From Maribacter sp. (lineage in GTDB: Bacteria; Bacteroidota; Bacteroidia; Flavobacteriales; Flavobacteriaceae): a stretch of 64,000 nt of DNA. Below, piece by piece: positions 35,684 through 46,300 of this stretch. Within the stretch, counting starts at the first letter, position 1. Every line of letters starts with the position of its first letter. The translations under genes and the position numbers were made by a program. The stretch spans positions 1-64,000 of the forward strand of contig PDPR01000008.1 in NCBI GenBank assembly GCA_002749285.1, given 5' to 3'. Under the pieces are notes generated by a model. The model had not been told where the DNA came from and ran no database searches. It was given only the letters and a program-made list of their open reading frames with translations.

Positions 35684-37423
35684 CTACCATGTCTGAATGG
35701 GTGGTTTTCCCAACAACCTATCAAAAGCCTCGAACAAAAGGGCAAAGAAGATGACAAGTGCCGTCCCAATGAAGTTCAGCCATAAGTAACCTAATTTTTC
35801 CTGTCCTGCGGGGTATATATGTATCAGGTTATAATAGATGATACAGACCAATACCTGTGTCAATATCGCAGCGATGAATACCGCATTGCCCTTGACATAT
35901 TTAAAGAAGAATGCCAAAAGGAAGATACCGAGGACATTCCCATAGAATATACTCCCTATGATATTCACCAATTGTATTAAATTATCAAAAAGATGCGCTA
36001 TACAAGCTATAATAATAGCGATTATGCCCCACATGAGTGTAAAGCCCCTTGAAACCATGACGTAGTGCTTGTCAGATAGGTTTTTTGAGGTTTTATTGCG
36101 TTTATAGAGATCCAAGGCTGTTATAGTACCCAGTGCGTTCAGCTCTGATGCCGTGGAGGACATGGCAGCAGACAGGATAACCGCCAACAACAAACCGATC
36201 AGTCCCGTGGGCAGGTTATTGAGGATAAAATGTATGAACACATAATCCTTGTCATTGGTCTCAACGGAGTCGTCAGCCAGTTTGATCAGTGCTTTTGCGG
36301 CCACCCTATTGGTGCTATCCCTTTTGTTGATGTTCATTATCTGTGCTTTGGCCGCTTCGATAGCCGTGAATTCCTTGATGTCAAGTGCTAAGATGAATTT
36401 GTTTTGTGCGATCGCCTTTTCTGATTCCAATTCAACTTGGCGTTTTTGCAGGACCTTGTAATCATCTGCATATTCCGAATCCAGGATCACTTTTGTGGCA
36501 GCAGGGTTGAAATTCAAAGGAGAAGGGTTGTACTGATAAAAAACAAAAACCATTACCCCGACCAATAGAATGAAAAATTGCATGGGAATCTTTAGGACCC
36601 CATTAAAAATAAGGCCCAATTGGCTTTCCCGTACCGATTTCCCGGATAAGTATCGCTGGACCTGACTTTGATCGGTCCCGAAATAGGCCAATGCCAAAAA
36701 CAATCCACCGGTAATACCACTCCAAAAAGTATATCTGCTTTTTGTGTTGAAGCTAAAATCAAGAATATCGAGTTTGTCACTGGCGCCAGCAATTTTTAAG
36801 GCCTTGCCCAACCCTATATCGTTGGGTAGGTACCCTAAGATAAAGAAAAATGCCATGAACATTCCGGTGATGATAATGAACATTTGTTGTTTTTGGGTTA
36901 TACTCACCGCCTTGGTCCCACCTGAAACAGTGTAGATGATTACCAAAGTACCGATTATGATGTTCAAGGTTCGCAGATCCCAGCCAAGAACGGCAGAAAG
37001 AATAATAGAGGGGGCAAAAATCGTTATGCCCGCAGCCAAGCCCCGCTGTATCAAAAACAAGATTGCCGCTAGCGACCTTGTTTTTATATCAAAACGTTTT
37101 TCTAAAAACTCATAGGCCGTATACACCTTTAGTTTATGGTATATCGGAACAAAGACGAGACAGATGGTTATCATGGCCAAGGGCAATCCGAAATAGAACT
37201 GTACAAAGCCCATCCCATCATGGAATGCTTGCCCGGGTGTGGATAAAAAAGTAATGGCACTGGCTTGTGTAGCCATAACGGAAAGGCCTATCGTCCACCA
37301 TTTGGATTGGCCACCACCTCTTACATAATCATCCACATTCTTATTTCCCCGGGTCTTCCAAACACCATAGGCGACGATGAACAAAAGTGTCCCTGAGAGA
37401 ATTACCCAATCTATAGTCCCCAT
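35684..37423 (-). CDS. Sodium:solute symporter (SSS family)
   Basis: 579 residues with about 13-14 transmembrane helices. The opening (DWVILSGTLLFIVAYGVWKT), the Na+-site region (WTIGLSVMATQASAITFLST) and the late helix SAAMSSTASELNALGTITAL are typical of SSS transporters such as sugar, sialate or proline symporters. An inserted hydrophilic stretch of about 70 residues, rich in Lys/Glu/Asn (roughly residues 320-390), lies between helices and may be cytoplasmic or periplasmic. It is downstream of the PIG-L deacetylase (105 bases), a pairing that suggests uptake of a product made by that enzyme; the solute is unknown. Confidence 0.9.
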   Translation of the reverse strand: MGTIDWVILSGTLLFIVAYGVWKTRGNKNVDDYVRGGGQSKWWTIGLSVMATQASAITFLSTPGQAFHDGMGFVQFYFGLPLAMITICLVFVPIYHKLKVYTAYEFLEKRFDIKTRSLAAILFLIQRGLAAGITIFAPSIILSAVLGWDLRTLNIIIGTLVIIYTVSGGTKAVSITQKQQMFIIITGMFMAFFFILGYLPNDIGLGKALKIAGASDKLDILDFSFNTKSRYTFWSGITGGLFLALAYFGTDQSQVQRYLSGKSVRESQLGLIFNGVLKIPMQFFILLVGVMVFVFYQYNPSPLNFNPAATKVILDSEYADDYKVLQKRQVELESEKAIAQNKFILALDIKEFTAIEAAKAQIMNINKRDSTNRVAAKALIKLADDSVETNDKDYVFIHFILNNLPTGLIGLLLAVILSAAMSSTASELNALGTITALDLYKRNKTSKNLSDKHYVMVSRGFTLMWGIIAIIIACIAHLFDNLIQLVNIIGSIFYGNVLGIFLLAFFFKYVKGNAVFIAAILTQVLVCIIYYNLIHIYPAGQEKLGYLWLNFIGTALVIFFALLFEAFDRLLGKPPIQTW

Positions 37424-37528
37424 ATTACGTAAAAGCGGTCATTATATAATTAAAAATCAAAATGTAAATGATATTCAATATCAACACAAGTGTATATTCT
37501 TTTTTCCAAATAAGGCGGTCATGCATAA

Positions 37529-40060
37529 TCAATCCTTTATTTTGGGAATATGTCCAACATGCTTTTTGCCGACAGATAACATATTCGCAAATAGTTTATA
37601 GGCCCCGGGAACACCTGTTGGCAACTCCCTGAAAAAACTAAGTCCCGTATAAATATAATTACCTTTTCCGTAGGGTGCGATCAAAAGACCTCCATTTTTT
37701 GGTGTCTCGCCTTTATCGTTCATCGATAGTATCGGGGTAAAATGATTGTCCCATTCATTGGGGAAATAAAGTCCACGTTCCTGTACCCATCCCTCAAAAT
37801 CCTTATATGTTATCTTGTTGGGGTAATTCACCAATTCATGGTCTCTTGCAATAATCCCGACTTTGGAATTCTCATTGGTAACCCTGTCCCTTGACAATTT
37901 CAAGGGAAAAGGGGCTATATCCCCGTATTGTTCATCGTTCCTTCCTATCGTATTGTACTGTAGGATCAAGTTGCCGCCATTCGATACATAATCAAAAAGA
38001 TATTTTTGCTTGAACTTCATTTCCGGTACTACATTATATGCCCGTATCCCCACGACAATCGCACTGTATTTGCTGAGTGTCTCGGCATTTATTGAACTGG
38101 GGTCTATCATATGTACCTGGTAACCAATTTGTTCCAGACTTTTCGGTACTTTGTCACCTGCACCGTTTATATAACCGATATGTTCCCCGATTTTTTGTAT
38201 GTTTAAACGTACGACTTTCACTTCTGCCGGCAATAAGACCGACTGTGTGGGTATATGGTCGTAAGCTATGGTTACCAGTTCTTTTGATATTTCTTTTCCA
38301 TGTACCTTGATTATGGGGGTTATGGAATTCCCATCCTCGTTTTCCGGTGGGGTCAATTCAAATGTGACAATATGTTCATCGCCTTTTTTGGAGATTTCAA
38401 AAGGCCTACTTTCCTGATCTACCTTCCAACCTTTGGAATGGGAAAAAACAACCTCCCCTTTAATATTGTCCTGATGGGCCGTAATGGTAATAGGTACCTT
38501 CTTGGGTTGGCTATCGGAGAAGATCATTACCTTGTCTTGAAAATGGGCCGTAGCTTCGGGTAAAATATCGAAAGGACGATATAATTCACCATAATCTGGT
38601 TTGGAGTAGCGGTGCACGACAGCTTTATTGATGGTTATTGGGTACCCTTCAATTTCCAAATTGAACCTTGCCTGGAAGGCTACTGCCGTCTCCGGGTTCC
38701 CTATCAAATCCGGGTCTTCAACCGTATACATACCCAAGGTACCCTTCTCGTTCAACCAATAGGGGCTTGTATAAGGACTGTTTTCAGGAATTGGTAGTGT
38801 GAGCTTAAGTTCTTTCTTGTCATTATGGGAAAGGGTCAAGTCCTTTTCCTTGGCCATGGTATCCCCGATTACAATGGATTTTAGTTTTATGTCGGCTTTA
38901 CTTCGATTCAATACTTCAATATTGATATCGGCGGTAGTACCGGGGTTGGCAAAGGCATTTGCAGAGGAGGCCTCTAGATACAATCCCGTAATCGATGTGA
39001 TTATTGTTTTTAACTCTTTTGATTTTAGGTCCCTCCAATGGGTATCCGGGATTTCCTGTATCAAGTTGTACGCCTGCACTAATTTTTTGATATGTATTGA
39101 GGGGTTTTTGAAATTGAAGTTCTCTTCGATCTCGTAAAGGATATCCCCAATTGCCTTGCCACCCTCAACACGGGACCACGTTGTGTCTATACCATCGAAT
39201 ATATTGCTCTTATCTGTGGGCATATCTCCTTTTAATAATTCAATATATTCCATCTCACTTCCCCGCATATTCAATCTCCCAAAACCTTGGCACCGATGTT
39301 GGCTACTTGTCAATGAGGCAATTTCATTGTTCGAGACACCTAACATGGGATAGTAAACCCCAATATCAAAACCTAGCATTCTTGTTTTGTCGGCAGCCTT
39401 GAATTTTTCCTTGCTCCCGTAAAACCACCATGAGGTGTTGAAGAACAATCTTGAAGGTTGCCATACGTCCAATTTCTTTAATTGATCGGGGTAGGAACTT
39501 TGGTTTGCCGCTAGGTCAAAGGCCTCTAGGCTTAACATGGCCGAAGAGGTATGGTGGCCATGGGTAGCCCCGGGTGTTCTATGGTCGAACCTATTAATGA
39601 TCACATCAGGTTTGAACTTGCGTATTATCCTAACAACATCGCCAAGAACGGCTTCTTTATTCCAAATATCCAAAGTTTCATCTGGATGTTTTGAATATCC
39701 AAAATCGACGGCCCGGGTAAAAAACTGTTCGCCCCCATCAATACGACGGGCGGCTAAAAGCTCCTGTGTTCGCAAGACCCCTAAAAGTTCCCGCAACTCA
39801 GGCCCGATAAGATTTTGCCCCCCGTCTCCCCGGGTAAGGGATAAATAGGCAGTTCTGGCTTTTTCCTTATTTGAGAGATATGCGATCAATCTTGTATTTT
39901 CATCATCGGGGTGGGCAGCTATATACAACGCGGACCCCAAAAAATTCAATTTTAGGATTGCATGGTAAATATTTGAAGATGAATTTTTTTCATGCATTTG
40001 TGCAAGGGAGATGTTACATAAAAAAAGGATTCCTATAAAGGATGCCAATAACTTTTGCAT
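37529..40060 (-). CDS. Exported PIG-L (LmbE-type) deacetylase
   Basis: 843 residues. A signal peptide (residues 1-20, ending ISLA) is followed by a zinc-dependent N-deacetylase domain. The metal-binding motif is AAHPDDENTR (His50, Asp52, Asp53), with TRGDGGQNLIG and the later HGHHTSSAM region. The C-terminal half (about 400-840) is beta-rich (NEW3-like and a glutamine-amidotransferase-like piece: VVGIRAYNVVPEMK, GGNLILQYN). It would remove acetyl groups from N-acetylated sugars or related compounds outside the cytoplasm. It pairs with the sodium symporter downstream. The dispersed repeat copy lies in the 242 bases before it. Confidence 0.88.
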   Translation of the reverse strand: MQKLLASFIGILFLCNISLAQMHEKNSSSNIYHAILKLNFLGSALYIAAHPDDENTRLIAYLSNKEKARTAYLSLTRGDGGQNLIGPELRELLGVLRTQELLAARRIDGGEQFFTRAVDFGYSKHPDETLDIWNKEAVLGDVVRIIRKFKPDVIINRFDHRTPGATHGHHTSSAMLSLEAFDLAANQSSYPDQLKKLDVWQPSRLFFNTSWWFYGSKEKFKAADKTRMLGFDIGVYYPMLGVSNNEIASLTSSQHRCQGFGRLNMRGSEMEYIELLKGDMPTDKSNIFDGIDTTWSRVEGGKAIGDILYEIEENFNFKNPSIHIKKLVQAYNLIQEIPDTHWRDLKSKELKTIITSITGLYLEASSANAFANPGTTADINIEVLNRSKADIKLKSIVIGDTMAKEKDLTLSHNDKKELKLTLPIPENSPYTSPYWLNEKGTLGMYTVEDPDLIGNPETAVAFQARFNLEIEGYPITINKAVVHRYSKPDYGELYRPFDILPEATAHFQDKVMIFSDSQPKKVPITITAHQDNIKGEVVFSHSKGWKVDQESRPFEISKKGDEHIVTFELTPPENEDGNSITPIIKVHGKEISKELVTIAYDHIPTQSVLLPAEVKVVRLNIQKIGEHIGYINGAGDKVPKSLEQIGYQVHMIDPSSINAETLSKYSAIVVGIRAYNVVPEMKFKQKYLFDYVSNGGNLILQYNTIGRNDEQYGDIAPFPLKLSRDRVTNENSKVGIIARDHELVNYPNKITYKDFEGWVQERGLYFPNEWDNHFTPILSMNDKGETPKNGGLLIAPYGKGNYIYTGLSFFRELPTGVPGAYKLFANMLSVGKKHVGHIPKIKD

Positions 40061-40195
40061 GTTTTTGTTTTAGGTGGTTTCCAAAGATATAAAGATATAG
40101 TGCCTACAGACAATATTTACATTTTTTTAACAAGATGATAGATTATGAAGTCTATGACGGGGTATGGCCGTCGTTGGGATTCATGGATCCCTTCA

Positions 40196-40306
40196 CGATC
40201 AATAACCTTGGTCCAAAGGTGTAAGGTATGCTTCCGAAAAAACTTTTATCGTTTCGAGCCAGGCCTCGGGAAATTAAACCATTTTTGGTTATCGCCCTGC
40301 GATTAA
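40196..40306 (-). repeat. Dispersed hairpin repeat, copy A (about 111 bp)
   Basis: The reverse complement of this stretch aligns with 60013-60123. The 56-bp core (40225-40280) is identical at 47 positions. Flanks align over about 28 bases on each side with small gaps and mostly transitions. It contains a short inverted repeat (CGAG, 6 bases, CTCG) and, in this copy, AACCA/TGGTT around four A. It overlaps the last codon and stop of the lipoprotein gene. Confidence 0.75.
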
Positions 40307-41250
40307 AGCCCTAAAGTATCGCGTAAGGGTAGATGGTCATTCCCATTTTGTTGCCAATAGGGGGTCTTTAAGGTCTTGATCCTAGTTGCCTTGGAAACCA
40401 TGGTCTTGGCCTTGTCCCCAAAGCCACTTGTAAAGGATTCCGTCCAACCCTCAATCGAGTAGGGGAAGGTAGATGAGAAATGGATCTCCAGTGTTCTTTC
40501 CAATTCGGGATATTTTATTATATATGTATTGGTCCCGTTGTCCACGGTTAATGTGGCATTTGCCTTATAGGGCTTCAATGCTATGTGTGATATTGTGCTA
40601 TATTCCAATGAGGGGATCATTTTGAAATCCCCAAGGGGCAAGTTGGAGGGGTCGATCTTGATTTTATTCCAAAGTTCATTCTCAAGGACATCTTTTTCCA
40701 AGGTTATCTCCTTGTCCCCTTCCTTCTCAAAATAGGAAAACGACTTTACGTTGTATTTCTCCCGATTGTTCAATTGAGTAAATACCTGTCCACACCATTC
40801 TTGGGCGGAAAAAGTTGCTTTTACGGCATGTTGGTTGTCGTAAATAGGATAAAAACAACTGCTCATTATCGAATAGGGATAAATACCGGTAAGGTACTTT
40901 TTCGTGCTGTTCAGCTTTAAAACGGGAATATTGGACGCTTCATTTTTATCGGCCTTTACTTGTTTGCCCCTTACAAAAGGTTCTGTCACATAAATGAGTA
41001 CCGCCTTGCCTTTTCGAAGTTCACCATATCTGGCCTGCTCCAAGGCATAAGATGTTATCTCGGCATTTCCTGAATACCAGTAATCCTTGAATTCCTTTGA
41101 TAGTGGTTTGTTGGGTACTTCCCTCTCTACGGCCTCGGTAACCGGTATATCTTCAGGGTCGGTGGTGTTTTTATCCTTGCAGGATCCAAGTAGCGTAATG
41201 GTCATCGTGAGAAGAACAAGGGCTGATCCTGGTTTTATCCATTTTTCCAT
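40303..41250 (-). CDS. Conserved lipoprotein of unknown function
   Basis: 315 residues. A lipoprotein signal ends TLLGSC (Cys24). The mature protein reads as one long beta-rich domain: LSKEFKDYWYSGNAEITSYA, RKGKAVLIYVTEPF, SIMSSCFYPIYDNQHAVKAT, and YSIEGWTESFTSGFGDKAK. No named domain is recognised, although the pattern looks like a family widespread in Flavobacteriaceae. It sits 33 bases after maf in the DUF2520-kdsC-maf operon, so it is probably cotranscribed. Its stop codon lies inside repeat copy A. Confidence 0.75.
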   Translation of the reverse strand: MEKWIKPGSALVLLTMTITLLGSCKDKNTTDPEDIPVTEAVEREVPNKPLSKEFKDYWYSGNAEITSYALEQARYGELRKGKAVLIYVTEPFVRGKQVKADKNEASNIPVLKLNSTKKYLTGIYPYSIMSSCFYPIYDNQHAVKATFSAQEWCGQVFTQLNNREKYNVKSFSYFEKEGDKEITLEKDVLENELWNKIKIDPSNLPLGDFKMIPSLEYSTISHIALKPYKANATLTVDNGTNTYIIKYPELERTLEIHFSSTFPYSIEGWTESFTSGFGDKAKTMVSKATRIKTLKTPYWQQNGNDHLPLRDTLGL

Positions 41251-41283
41251 AAGTCTGTTTTTTATAAAACTACTTAAATTCGG

Positions 41284-41871
41284 TCAATCGACAATGCCCA
41301 TTAACGTTTCATAGACCAAATGGGTGGGAAGACCAACAACATTGGTATAAGAACCTTTTATTTCCTCGATCCCAATGAGTCCGATCCACTCCTGTATGCC
41401 ATAACCCCCAGCTTTGTCGTACGGATGGTGATTTTCAATATAAAAAAGGATTTCTTCAGTAGTCAGTTTTTTGAATTTGACATTCGTCGTATGGTTCACT
41501 GTTTTTTGGGAGGTAATGGTAGTGAGGCTCACAGATGTGATTACCTCATGCCATTCGTTCGACAAGGTCCCCAGCATGGCGATAGCCTCTTGTTCGTCGG
41601 TGGGTTTTGCCAAGGATACACCTTTGTGCCAAACAACCGTATCCGAGGTGATCAGGATTTCCTTATCGGCCAAACTGTCCATTAAGGCCCTGGCTTTTAA
41701 TTGTGCCAGATAATCGGATATTTCACTTCCCTTTAGATTCTGGGGGTATACCTCGTCAACTTTTCCCAAGCGTATTTCAAATTCAAGGCCCATATCCTGG
41801 AAAAATCGTTTTCTCCTAGGGGAACCAGAGGCCAGGATTATGGTATAGCCTTTCAATTTATCTTTCCACAT
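41284..41871 (-). CDS. maf: Maf-family nucleoside triphosphate pyrophosphatase
   Basis: 195 residues, the usual size. The P-loop-like start ILASGSPRRKRFFQDMGLEF, the central ILITSDTVVWHKG and AKPTDEQEAIAMLGTLS, and the end KAGGYGIQEWIGLIGIEEIK, GSYTNVVGLPTHL are family hallmarks. Maf proteins hydrolyse dTTP, UTP or modified nucleotides to monophosphates, cleaning the pool. The gene is 3 bases downstream of kdsC and 33 upstream of the lipoprotein, all in one operon. Which nucleotide it prefers is not clear. Confidence 0.93.
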   Translation of the reverse strand: MWKDKLKGYTIILASGSPRRKRFFQDMGLEFEIRLGKVDEVYPQNLKGSEISDYLAQLKARALMDSLADKEILITSDTVVWHKGVSLAKPTDEQEAIAMLGTLSNEWHEVITSVSLTTITSQKTVNHTTNVKFKKLTTEEILFYIENHHPYDKAGGYGIQEWIGLIGIEEIKGSYTNVVGLPTHLVYETLMGIVD

Positions 41872-41874
41872 AGC

Positions 41875-42402
41875 TTAGGCCTTGGCTTCATTGGAACCCT
41901 CAAACCAATCGCCACGTACTTTCAAGACCTGCTCCAGGACATCGCGTACACAACCCTCACCTCCGTTTATATGGGAAATATATTTGCAAACGGACTTTAC
42001 TTCCTGTACCGCATTTTGGGGACAGGTAGGTAAGGCTATCATTTTCATGGGGGCAATGTCCGGTAGGTCATCTCCCATATACAGCACATTTTTAGGGGAA
42101 ATACCATGTGTGTTCAAATATTCGCCAAGGGGTTCGGCCTTGTTGTGTGCCCCCATATAGAATATAGTTACACCTAATCCTTTCAACCTTTCTTTTACCC
42201 CTTCATTGGTACCCCCTGTTATGATACATACATTATAGCCCTTATCTATGGCTGTTTTAAGGGCAAAGCCATCTTTTACACTCATCTTACGCAATAATTC
42301 ACCTTGTGAGGTTACCAAAACGGAACCATCGGTAAAAACACCATCAACATCAAAAACGAAGGTGGTGATATCCTTCAGGTATTGCTTATAATTTTTTTCC
42401 AT
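41875..42402 (-). CDS. KdsC-like HAD phosphatase
   Basis: 175 residues of the cap-less HAD family of 3-deoxy-D-manno-octulosonate 8-phosphate phosphatases. Motif I is FDVDGVFTDG (nucleophile and acid Asp), motif II IITGG, and motif III MGDDLPDIAPM. It would release KDO from KDO-8-P for lipopolysaccharide core synthesis, as a tetramer. No other KDO gene is in the window, so a related sugar phosphate is possible. It overlaps the upstream DUF2520 gene by 17 bases and is 3 bases from maf. Confidence 0.88.
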   Translation of the reverse strand: MEKNYKQYLKDITTFVFDVDGVFTDGSVLVTSQGELLRKMSVKDGFALKTAIDKGYNVCIITGGTNEGVKERLKGLGVTIFYMGAHNKAEPLGEYLNTHGISPKNVLYMGDDLPDIAPMKMIALPTCPQNAVQEVKSVCKYISHINGGEGCVRDVLEQVLKVRGDWFEGSNEAKA

Positions 42403-43150
42403 AGGTCTTTCTTATAGATTTGCTCAATACGCTATATAATTCTTTGTGGTTCTTGTTCTTTAATTGGGCCAAATGCTTTTTAAGGGTTTTTTTATCATTC
42501 CTACGGGCCGGCCCTGTTTGGGCATCATAAGGGGCAAGGTCTTCGATTTTATTTGAGGTTTCCTTGATCAGCGGATGTAATAAATCGAAAGGGATATTTT
42601 TTTGCCCACAAAATTCATTGGACAGATAATACATGTGATTGGTGAAGTTATTTGCCATAACAGCCGCCAAATGCAATGATCTCCTTTGTTTTGAGTCCAT
42701 GGGGACGACTTTCCCCGATATGGTCGAGGCCAATTGTTCCAATAAGGCATGGTCGCTATCGTTTTCTGCCTCAATACAAATTGGTATTTCCTTGAAATCG
42801 ACCGTTCTGCCCACGGTAAAGGTCTGTAACGGGTAGAAGACCCCACGTCTATTCTTTTTCGGTAATGATTTCATTGAGATACTTCCGGAGGTATGGGCCA
42901 ATAACCCTTCTTTTAAATCCAAACGACTTGATATTTCGGCTATGGCACCATCACTGATGGCCAGGATATAAATATCGGCAGGGATTATCCTGGATGTCTC
43001 CGAAGTGGTTTTTGTATGTTTTCCAAAAGAGGACAGGGCTTTGTGGTTACGACCATAGACCTGTACGACTTTTATCCCTTCATGTGCCATGAAGACATCA
43101 AATAGATGTTTGGCCACATTACCCGTTCCTAGGATTACAACGTTGATCAT
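42386..43150 (-). CDS. DUF2520 Rossmann-fold protein
   Basis: 254 residues. The N-terminal NAD(P)-binding fold starts VVILGTGNVAKHLFDVFMAH and the C-terminal helical DUF2520 domain includes RRSLHLAAVMANNFTNHMYY, then DAQTGPARRNDKKTLKKHL. This resembles F420 or ProC-type oxidoreductases; the substrate is unknown. It is the first gene of the operon with kdsC, maf and the lipoprotein. Confidence 0.86.
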   Translation of the reverse strand: MINVVILGTGNVAKHLFDVFMAHEGIKVVQVYGRNHKALSSFGKHTKTTSETSRIIPADIYILAISDGAIAEISSRLDLKEGLLAHTSGSISMKSLPKKNRRGVFYPLQTFTVGRTVDFKEIPICIEAENDSDHALLEQLASTISGKVVPMDSKQRRSLHLAAVMANNFTNHMYYLSNEFCGQKNIPFDLLHPLIKETSNKIEDLAPYDAQTGPARRNDKKTLKKHLAQLKNKNHKELYSVLSKSIRKTYGKKL

Positions 43151-43325
43151 ACTGCGAAAATAGTGATATAATTATTCTTGTTGAAGCAATTTAGGAAGTA
43201 TCGAAGCTGTACTCCGTATATGGTAATAATCTGATGGATTCCCTGCATAAAAAGGGAAAGATAAACAAGGGGGCGAAAAAAATGGGGCTATGTTGGAAAG
43301 CATCTTCATTGTATTCAAAATACCT

Positions 43326-43333
43326 TATTTTTG
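43326..43333 (+). promoter_or_regulatory. -7 box before ccsBA
   Basis: TATTTTTG, a match to TAnnTTTG, lies 29 bases before the ATG at 43363. No good -33 TTG was found at 19-21 bases. Confidence 0.4.
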
Positions 43334-43362
43334 CGACACCTTAAATTAGTTATGATGCCCTT

Positions 43363-46300
43363 ATGAAAGATTTATTCAAAAAAATATTCTTCTCTACCCG
43401 CTTAATGGCGGTATTGTTTCTGGTTTTTGCAACAGCCATGGCCTTCGGTACTTTTATCGAAAACTGGTATAGTACGGATACAGCCCGAATCTGGATATAT
43501 AATACGACATGGTTCGAACTGATCATGGTATTATTTGTCATTAATTTTATAGGCAACATATCTAGATATAGACTTTTTAGAAAGGAGAAGTGGCCTGTAC
43601 TGCTTTTGCACCTGTCATGGATACTGATCATTCTTGGGGCTTTTGTGACCCGATATATCAGTTTTGAGGGGATGATGCCCATTCGGGAGGGACATTCAGA
43701 GAATGTATTCTATTCGGACAAGACCTTTCTTACGGTGAACATAGATGGAGAGATCAATGGGGAGCCCCGAAGAAAAGTATTGGAGGATGACCTTATCGTA
43801 ACCCCAGAGGCCTTAAAGTCGAATTTGCCTTGGCATAATGATTTTAACGGGCAACCAGTGACCATTTCTTATGTTGGTTTTATCAAAGGGGCCGAAAGAG
43901 GTCTGGTCTTGGATGAAAATGGTAAGGAATACCTTAAGATCGTTGAGGCTGGTGACGGCCAACGTCACGAACATTTCCTGGAAAACGGCAAAGTGGCCAA
44001 CATACATAACATATTGGTTTCCCTGAACAAAGAGACCGAAGGGGCCATAAATATTTTTGCCAACGATAGTACATATCGGATAAAATCACCATTTGAGGGT
44101 AGTTTTATGCGAATGGCCGATAAATTTCAAGGCGTTTTGCTGAAGGATAGTTTGCAGACACTCCAACTAAGATCGCTGTACAATACGGCCGGAATGCAAT
44201 TCGTGATTCCCGAACCTATGGTTAAAGGTACTTATGGTATCGTGAAGATCCCTGACCCGGAAGTGACACCAATGAGTCAAGATGCCTTGGTGGTCGAAGT
44301 GAGCACCAATGGGGAGACCGTACAACAAAAACTATTGGGGGGTAGGGGGTCATCGAATTTTTCCGAGAAGATAAATGTAGGTGGATTAGGGTTTTCCATG
44401 GCCTATGGGTCAAAAGTGTATAAACTTCCCTTTAGTATAAAATTGAATGACTTTATTGCCGAGAAATATCCAGGAACAGAGAAGGGCTATGCCTCGTTTA
44501 TGAGCAAGGTGACAATTGAGGATGAACGCCCATTTGATTACGATATTTATATGAACCATGTTTTGGACCATAAAAAATACCGTTTCTTCCAATCTGGTTT
44601 CGATTCTGACGAACGGGGGACCACGCTATCCGTAAATCATGATTTTTGGGGCACTTGGATAAGTTATATCGGTTATTTTCTTTTGTATGCCGGACTCTTG
44701 GGGATTATGTTCTTTGGAAAAACACGTTTTAAGGATTTGACGGCAGCCTTGGAAAAAATAAAGGCGCAAAAGGCCGCTATGACCGTAATCCTTGTTTTTG
44801 GGCTTTCACTGAATTCCTTTGCCCAGACCCATAACGGTAATGATGGCCATGACCATTCCAAAACGCCCACGCAACGGGAAATGGACTCTGTTTTGGCAGC
44901 TAATATAGTAGATGCGGAACATGCGGAACTATTCGGGAAATTGGTGATACAGGATGAAGGGGGTAGGATGAAGCCCATTAACACCTTTTCCTCTGAATTA
45001 CTTCGAAAACTAAGCTTAAAGGATACATACGGCAAAATGAATGCCGATCAAGTTTTCCTGTCCATGATGCTGAATCCGGCCTTATGGTATAATGTTGAGT
45101 TCATTGCCTTGGACAAAAAAACAGAGAACGACAGTATACGTAAGATTATCGGTGTTCCCGAAGGACAGAAATATGTGAAGGCCATAGATTTCTTCGATGA
45201 AAAAGGACGGTATAAGCTAGAGCCTTTCCTTAGGGAGGCAACGGCCACGAACAACCCCAATAAATTTGAGCAGGACTTTAAGGATGCCAACATACGCTTA
45301 AGTCTTTTGGACCAGGCATTGAGTGGCCAGATCCTGAAGATATTCCCACTATTGAACGATGAGAACAATAAATGGGTATCTGCCATTGAATACCGCGGTG
45401 GTCAATATCAAGTGTCCGATTCCCTATATTCCAGTTTCATTAAAAATGCCTTGCCCTATTACCTCATGTCCTTGAACAATGCCATAAAAAGCAATGATTA
45501 TACCGAGGCGGACAAACTGTTGGCAGCCTTTAAGCAAAATCAAATCAACCATGGTAGCGAGGTTATTCCTTCGGATACAAAGATCGACGCAGAGGTAATA
45601 TTCAACAAACTGAATATCTTTAAACATCTCTATAGACTTTATCTAATAGGGGGGGTGTTAATGTTCTTCATTCTTATCTTCCAGATATTCAAAGACCGAG
45701 AGTTATGGCATATAGGTGCCTATTTCTTTAAAGGATTTGTTATAATCCTTTTTCTATGGCATACGGCAGGTTTGGTCTTACGTTGGTATATTTCCGGACA
45801 TGCACCTTGGAGTGATGCTTATGAGAGTATCCTTTATGTTTCCTGGGCCACTATGGGCATGGGATTGCTGTTGGGTCGAAAAAGTGATATGACCATAGCG
45901 GCTTCGGCTTTTGTGACGGCCATGTTATTATGGATCGCACATCAGAATTGGGTCGATCCCTCCATTGCGAATTTGGTACCTGTGCTGAACAGCTATTGGT
46001 TAATGATCCATGTTGCCGTTATCGTCGGTAGTTACGGTCCCTTGACCGTAGGTATGATATTGGGTGTGGTATCACTTTTCCTGATTATCCTTACCAATGA
46101 TAAAAATAAGAAGCGGATGCAGATCAACCTTAAGGAGTTGACCATTATTAATGAGTTGGCCTTGATGGTCGGTTTGATAATGCTTACCATTGGCAACTTT
46201 TTAGGGGGACAATGGGCCAATGAGAGTTGGGGTCGTTATTGGGGCTGGGATCCCAAAGAGACTTGGGCCTTGATATCGATCATGGTATACGTATTCATCA

